From Bacillota bacterium (GTDB taxonomy: Bacteria > Bacillota > Clostridia > Oscillospirales > CAG-272), in the NCBI GenBank assembly GCA_029219205.1, contig JAQXSY010000079.1:1-36670 (forward strand): a stretch of 36,670 nucleotides of DNA, given 5' to 3'. Position 1 is the first letter of the stretch. The number at the start of each line of letters is the position of its first letter. Below are positions 32,270-36,670 of this stretch, in pieces. The notes under the pieces were generated by a model. The model saw nothing but the letters and a program-made list of their open reading frames with translations, made no database searches and had not been told where the DNA came from. The position numbers and the translations under genes were made by a program.

Positions 32270-35200
32270 TGAACCAGACAAAAAAGTACACACCCGGAAA
32301 AAAGCTTTTGGCTCTGCTTCTTACGCTGATCATGACGGTCAGCCTGCTGCCTGTATCTGTATTTGCGGCAGAGGAAGGTGCAGAACCTGATCAGAATATC
32401 GAGAAGAGTACCGAGCCTGCGACGGAAGCGGATTTCTACAAGATCCTGCATCTGGATTGCGGCCGCAAGTATTTTACCAAGGATTGGATCGTCGCCCTTC
32501 TTTATGAGATGAAGGCAGATGGTTATAACCAGTTGCAGCTGGCTTTCGGCAACGATGGCCTGCGCTTTCTGCTGGATGACATGAGCTTTACTGCCAACGG
32601 TACGACATATGCTCATAGTGATGTAGTGGCAAATGTTGAGGCGGGCAACGAGGCGCAGAACAGCAGCGGCGATGGACGCTGGCTGACCCAGACGGAGATG
32701 GACGCGATCATTGCCAAGGCAAACGACCTGGGCATTCAGATCGTTCCTCTGCTGAACCTGCCCGGACACGCTAACGCGATCCTGGACATTGCTAGTGATG
32801 CTTATAACGCAACCGGCTCCAATAACACGCTGGATGTTGCAAACAGCAGCGCCGCGCGTGAATTTGGCATGGCTATTTTTGAGAAGTATGTGGATTACTT
32901 TGCGGGCAAGGGCTGCCAGTTCTTCAACTTTGGCGCGGATGAGTATGCCAATGATGCTTTGGGTTTCGGCCGGCTGAATAGCACACAATACCAAAGCTTT
33001 GTTAGTTTCATTAATGATATGGCTACATATATCAGCGGTAAGGGAATGACGCCCCGCGCTTTTAATGATGGCCTGTACTACAACAATCAAGATGTTACCA
33101 TTAATACCGACATCCAGTGCTGCTATTGGTCCAGCGGTTGGAGCGGCTATGATGTGGCATCGGCAGCAACGATTTCTGGCAAAGGCCATGCCATGATCAA
33201 CACCAATGGTGACTTCTACTACGTGCTGGGCAAAGACGATCAGTTTGATTCCGGCTATAGCTATGCGTCGAATTTCAGCAATACGGCCTTTATGGGCAGT
33301 ACCATCAGCAATCCCGTTGGCTCCATGTTCTGCATTTGGTGCGACTATCCCAACGCGGAGACTGAGACCGAGGTTGCCGCAAATGTTCGGTTGGTTCTGC
33401 GTGCCATGGCACAGCGGATGAATAACGAGGCCCTCAACGTGAGCGAAGAGGTGGTCGCAAATGGTTTCAATGCTGACGGTACGCTGAATACTAGCGGAAC
33501 GGATACTCCCGATACCACCGAGCTGCCTGCGAAAGATGAGAAAACCGGCGTCGATGTTGTGGTGAAAGGCCTAGAGGGCCAAACGGCGACGGTTGCAGTC
33601 ACGGCGATTACGGCCCGCACTGAGGGCCTGCCCGAAGGCGCGCAGGCGGTGTCCTATAACGTTACTCCGGCGGTAGACGGTACGGCCTATACCGGCGAGG
33701 GCACGGTGACGCTGCCTGTTCCTGAGGCGTGGAAGGATAGCAGTGATCGTATTCGCGGCTATATCGTGACCGACGGCAATGTGGAGACCATTACGGGTAC
33801 CTATAACGCGGTTTCCGGTAAGTATACCTTCACTGTGCAGCATTTCTCCGAAATGGGCTTGCTCCTGCAGGCTGATAGCGGCGCGGAGGTTACCAACAAG
33901 GAAACCATCAACGTTGCTGTGGGCGGTACTGATTCCCGTACCATCGACGGCGTCAACTACAAGGATAACGTTGACCGCAGCAAACTTGATGAAACCATTG
34001 CAACCGTAACAGTTGAGGGCGTTGACGCAGTCGAGGCCACCACAACCTATACCCAGGCTTCCGTCACCTGCGACACCCTGATCTCCAGCAACTCCAACAA
34101 CTGGACAGCGGCGTCCGGCTATTACTACACACCGGATGGCACAAATTACTATCCGGTGTATGCGAAGAGAAGTAGTGAATACTACTTAATCTTTAAAATA
34201 TATACCTATACTTGGGGCTACTCCACCACCAGTTCTACCAAAAACGTGACGCAGATCGGCGGCACCCAAAGAACCCGGGACCCCAGCGATACCCCCAATA
34301 TCACGGTTTATACCCAAAGTACGACCGAAGCGTTTGATGCGTCCACGACAATCACTTTTGCAGGTGTTTATCCCGGTACGACATATGTGACTGTCGGCGA
34401 TACGGAATATCAAATCAATGTTGCGTATAAGAGTGAGAGTGTGAGCGTCATTGTGAACGGCAACAAAACTGTTTCGCAGACGTCGACTATCATGGGAGAG
34501 GCTGTTGTCGAGGATCCTTCAGTCGTCAGTGTAAGCACGTCAGGCAGCGATGTCACCTTTACCGGTCTGAAAGAAGGCACAACAACTGTCACAGTTGGCG
34601 ACACCATCTATACAGTTACGGTTTCTAGAGAAAACCTGACTGGTAAGACGCTTAATATTGAATATTGGATCACCAATGGACGTCCGACAGATACAAACGG
34701 GGATACAGCCTATACGGTGAACGCAAGCGATGTTTATTCTGCGGATGGTGTTGCTCTTACGGATCTCGTGCCCGAGAATACTACGAAGGAGACTCGTGCA
34801 CTGCAGTTCTGGCGCGGCAGACTGCTTGACAAGACTGCGTCAAACAGCAGTACGAGCGGTACCGAAGAGCAGACCGAGGTCGAAGGTGATGATGAGACCT
34901 ACAACGGTGATGAGTTCACCAAGGTTCGCTATTGGAGCGGTTCATGGTCGGTTTACACGGAAAATAATGAATGGGTCGATGTAAGAGACCATCAGCTTGT
35001 GGCCTATTACCTGGAGATTCTCCCCATCTCCGATGAGCTGACCGTTACCGCCGCGGACTGGGGCAAGAAAGCTGACGGATCTACTTCAGGCGACTATCTT
35101 GAACCCTACAATTCCTGCACAGTTTCCGTCCAGGTGGTCTATGAGGATGGCACGACGAACCCTGTAAGCACGACTGCAGCTGATTTAGCGAGCCGCACCA

Positions 35201-36670
35201 TCGCCTATGGCTACTGGGCAAGTGGCCGTGGCATTGGTACACTGAATCTGGTCGCTCTAGAGGGCTATCAGATCTGGAAGATCGAAGCTGAGACCGGAGT
35301 AGAAACCTACGCCAGTTCCAGCAGCACATGGGGTAGCTATACGGTCAATAGTTTCACATGGGACAACAACCCCATGACAGTCTATGAAGGCGATGCTGTC
35401 GATCAATACATACTGCACAATGACGCTAACAATCCCTCTAAAGATGGCTATTATGAGAACCTGATGTGGGATGAGAACCACGAGGCGATCCTGATCAAGG
35501 TTTATCTCAGGGCTGATGCACAAGAGGATTCCCTGACGGTGAATTACTTTGTGCAGGGCGAATCCTCGCCGTTCTACAGCTATGCCATCAATGTTAATGC
35601 GGGAATTCTTTTCAACGAGGGATTTGCTCGCGTGATTGATGCCACTGCGCCGGGCGGCGCAAGGCTGGTAAATAACACTGTTGAAAACAGCCTTGGCGTG
35701 ACCCAGACAGTGCAGTCGGATCTGTCGCTGATGACGCAAATCGGTGCACAGTACCGCTATAGCGACTATCAGTTTGTCGCCGCTGTTCGGAGCGAAGACG
35801 GCAAAACAGTCAATCTGTACTATACATTCAGCAGCACCAAGACCTTTGTGGTAGACTTTGGCCTGCCGCTGGTGATCAAGCCCACGGACATGAGTGAGGG
35901 TTTGACAATTGAAAAGCTTACCGGCATTGAGATTCATCAGACAACGACTTACGCCGGTATCGAAACTAATGATGCATATGAAATCATCTATACACTAAAT
36001 AAAACGATCGATGGCCAAGACAACTTCGGCGTACAATACACCGGCACGATAGCTACAGACGGAGGAACCCAGTCTGGCAGCGTATCATTTACAATTACCA
36101 TCATTCCCGCAAGCACTGTTTACTATGAGGACAGCTTCGCCAAGTTTACCGGTGGCAAAGGCACGGCAAATGGGGCAGTGTGGACGACAGACGGCAGCGC
36201 TTCCGAAATAAATCAGGCGCTGGATGAACTGGGCGGAGACGCTTTAAACGTTTACGGCTATGACCCGGCATACAGCAACTGCACCACCTTCTCTATGGGC
36301 AGTGCCATGAAGGTTACGGTAAACAAAGCAATGACCGAAAACTGGACTGAAGGCAGCGCATGGCCAAGTGCCGAATTCACCTTCAAGGGCACAGGCTTTG
36401 ACGTCATCTCTTTGACCAATAATACCTCCGGAGCCATCTTTGTGGACGTTTACGAGGGTACCGTCGCTGTCGGTACACCTGTTCGCAGCTACGTTGTAGA
36501 CAATTACTATGGATACACAGTAGATAAAGACGGAAACTGGGTTGTTGAACCTGATGCGTCTGATACTCTGTATCAGATCCCCGTCATGAAGATCACAGGC
36601 CTTGATTACAGTGAATATACCGCCGTAATTACTGTGTTCTATGATGATTTGTTCAACCATGATTCGACGA
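32266..36670 (+). CDS. Very large secreted GH20 beta-N-acetylhexosaminidase-like protein (3' end outside the window)
   Basis: An open frame of at least 1,468 codons with no stop to the right edge. Residues 1-36 are a signal peptide (KKLLALLLTLIMTVSLLPVS, then VFA/AEE as likely cleavage). The GH20 domain spans about 50-390: LQLAFGNDGLRFLLDDMS, VPLLNLPGHANAILDIA, the catalytic Asp225-Glu226 in FNFGADEYAND, AFNDGLYYNN and Trp358 in FCIWCDYP. Family 20 uses the substrate's own N-acetyl group to release GlcNAc or GalNAc, or lacto-N-biose, so mucin or milk-type glycans are likely targets. Downstream are beta-rich modules, two of them Ig/BIG2-like, ending in VTVGDTEYQINV and VTVGDTIYTVTV. AAAGGA precedes ATG 32266 by 8 nt. 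CTG-rich leucine codons differ from the core genes. Anchor type cannot be seen. Confidence 0.85.
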   Translation, partial: MMNQTKKYTPGKKLLALLLTLIMTVSLLPVSVFAAEEGAEPDQNIEKSTEPATEADFYKILHLDCGRKYFTKDWIVALLYEMKADGYNQLQLAFGNDGLRFLLDDMSFTANGTTYAHSDVVANVEAGNEAQNSSGDGRWLTQTEMDAIIAKANDLGIQIVPLLNLPGHANAILDIASDAYNATGSNNTLDVANSSAAREFGMAIFEKYVDYFAGKGCQFFNFGADEYANDALGFGRLNSTQYQSFVSFINDMATYISGKGMTPRAFNDGLYYNNQDVTINTDIQCCYWSSGWSGYDVASAATISGKGHAMINTNGDFYYVLGKDDQFDSGYSYASNFSNTAFMGSTISNPVGSMFCIWCDYPNAETETEVAANVRLVLRAMAQRMNNEALNVSEEVVANGFNADGTLNTSGTDTPDTTELPAKDEKTGVDVVVKGLEGQTATVAVTAITARTEGLPEGAQAVSYNVTPAVDGTAYTGEGTVTLPVPEAWKDSSDRIRGYIVTDGNVETITGTYNAVSGKYTFTVQHFSEMGLLLQADSGAEVTNKETINVAVGGTDSRTIDGVNYKDNVDRSKLDETIATVTVEGVDAVEATTTYTQASVTCDTLISSNSNNWTAASGYYYTPDGTNYYPVYAKRSSEYYLIFKIYTYTWGYSTTSSTKNVTQIGGTQRTRDPSDTPNITVYTQSTTEAFDASTTITFAGVYPGTTYVTVGDTEYQINVAYKSESVSVIVNGNKTVSQTSTIMGEAVVEDPSVVSVSTSGSDVTFTGLKEGTTTVTVGDTIYTVTVSRENLTGKTLNIEYWITNGRPTDTNGDTAYTVNASDVYSADGVALTDLVPENTTKETRALQFWRGRLLDKTASNSSTSGTEEQTEVEGDDETYNGDEFTKVRYWSGSWSVYTENNEWVDVRDHQLVAYYLEILPISDELTVTAADWGKKADGSTSGDYLEPYNSCTVSVQVVYEDGTTNPVSTTAADLASRTIAYGYWASGRGIGTLNLVALEGYQIWKIEAETGVETYASSSSTWGSYTVNSFTWDNNPMTVYEGDAVDQYILHNDANNPSKDGYYENLMWDENHEAILIKVYLRADAQEDSLTVNYFVQGESSPFYSYAINVNAGILFNEGFARVIDATAPGGARLVNNTVENSLGVTQTVQSDLSLMTQIGAQYRYSDYQFVAAVRSEDGKTVNLYYTFSSTKTFVVDFGLPLVIKPTDMSEGLTIEKLTGIEIHQTTTYAGIETNDAYEIIYTLNKTIDGQDNFGVQYTGTIATDGGTQSGSVSFTITIIPASTVYYEDSFAKFTGGKGTANGAVWTTDGSASEINQALDELGGDALNVYGYDPAYSNCTTFSMGSAMKVTVNKAMTENWTEGSAWPSAEFTFKGTGFDVISLTNNTSGAIFVDVYEGTVAVGTPVRSYVVDNYYGYTVDKDGNWVVEPDASDTLYQIPVMKITGLDYSEYTAVITVFYDDLFNHDST

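Noticed and set aside
32248..33189. Minus-strand frame of 313 codons over the GH20 start
   Set aside because: The plus strand has a signal peptide and GH20 catalytic motifs in a continuous frame; the minus frame is its shadow.
1..36670. CRISPR array, insertion sequences, transposases, prophage
   Set aside because: No regularly spaced repeats of suitable length and no transposase, integrase or phage structural genes are visible in any frame.

Overview
The window looks like a chromosomal segment of a bacterium of the class Clostridia (Bacillota), probably a gut commensal. The grounds are AGGAG-type ribosome binding sites, consensus sigma-A promoters with 17-bp spacers, tRNAs with an encoded CCA, remA next to yicC, a long-form hibernation factor, a DUF5685/J-domain gene pair and several carbohydrate enzymes. 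This is inference from gene content; no rRNA or marker phylogeny is available here.

Layout. Bases 1-3170 look worn: the tail of an unidentified gene, a methyltransferase gene split by an in-frame TAA, and an intact GH36 alpha-galactosidase on the minus strand. Bases 3170-7250 hold single genes with their own promoters and terminators: an XRE regulator, a LacA-type acetyltransferase, and a TetR regulator overlapping a patatin-like phospholipase, with a perfect palindrome over the TetR promoter. Bases 7490-12510 are a minus-strand potassium operon (trkH, trkA, a KdpD-like kinase without its usual N-terminal domain, kdpE). Two abutting tRNA genes (Met-CAT, Glu-TTC) follow, with their own consensus promoter and terminator.

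Bases 13038-25393 are a long plus-strand block of mostly core genes: PiT phosphate permease and its DUF47 partner, DUF5685 and a J-domain protein with a cysteine-rich tail, a six-helix membrane protein, yicC, remA, rpoZ, priA, def, fmt, recQ and hslO. It joins phosphate uptake, RNA and transcription functions, replication restart, and the start and quality control of proteins. The gmk and coaBC genes often found in this neighbourhood are missing here.

Bases 25400-31830 carry a GH4 alpha-galactosidase, a TauE/SafE-type permease split into two half-size genes (minus strand), a PHP-domain protein, an aspartate-semialdehyde dehydrogenase of the kind common in archaea, an SGNH esterase and hpf. 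From about 31740 the character changes: hairpins, a 19-nt tandem repeat, a structured leader and a 28-codon upstream ORF precede a very large secreted GH20 hexosaminidase that runs off the right edge (more than 1,460 codons). Its leucine codon preference is visibly different from the core genes. The leader, coupled small ORF and giant enzyme are the most unusual part of the window, together with the DUF5685/J-domain pair and the rewired KdpD-Trk operon.
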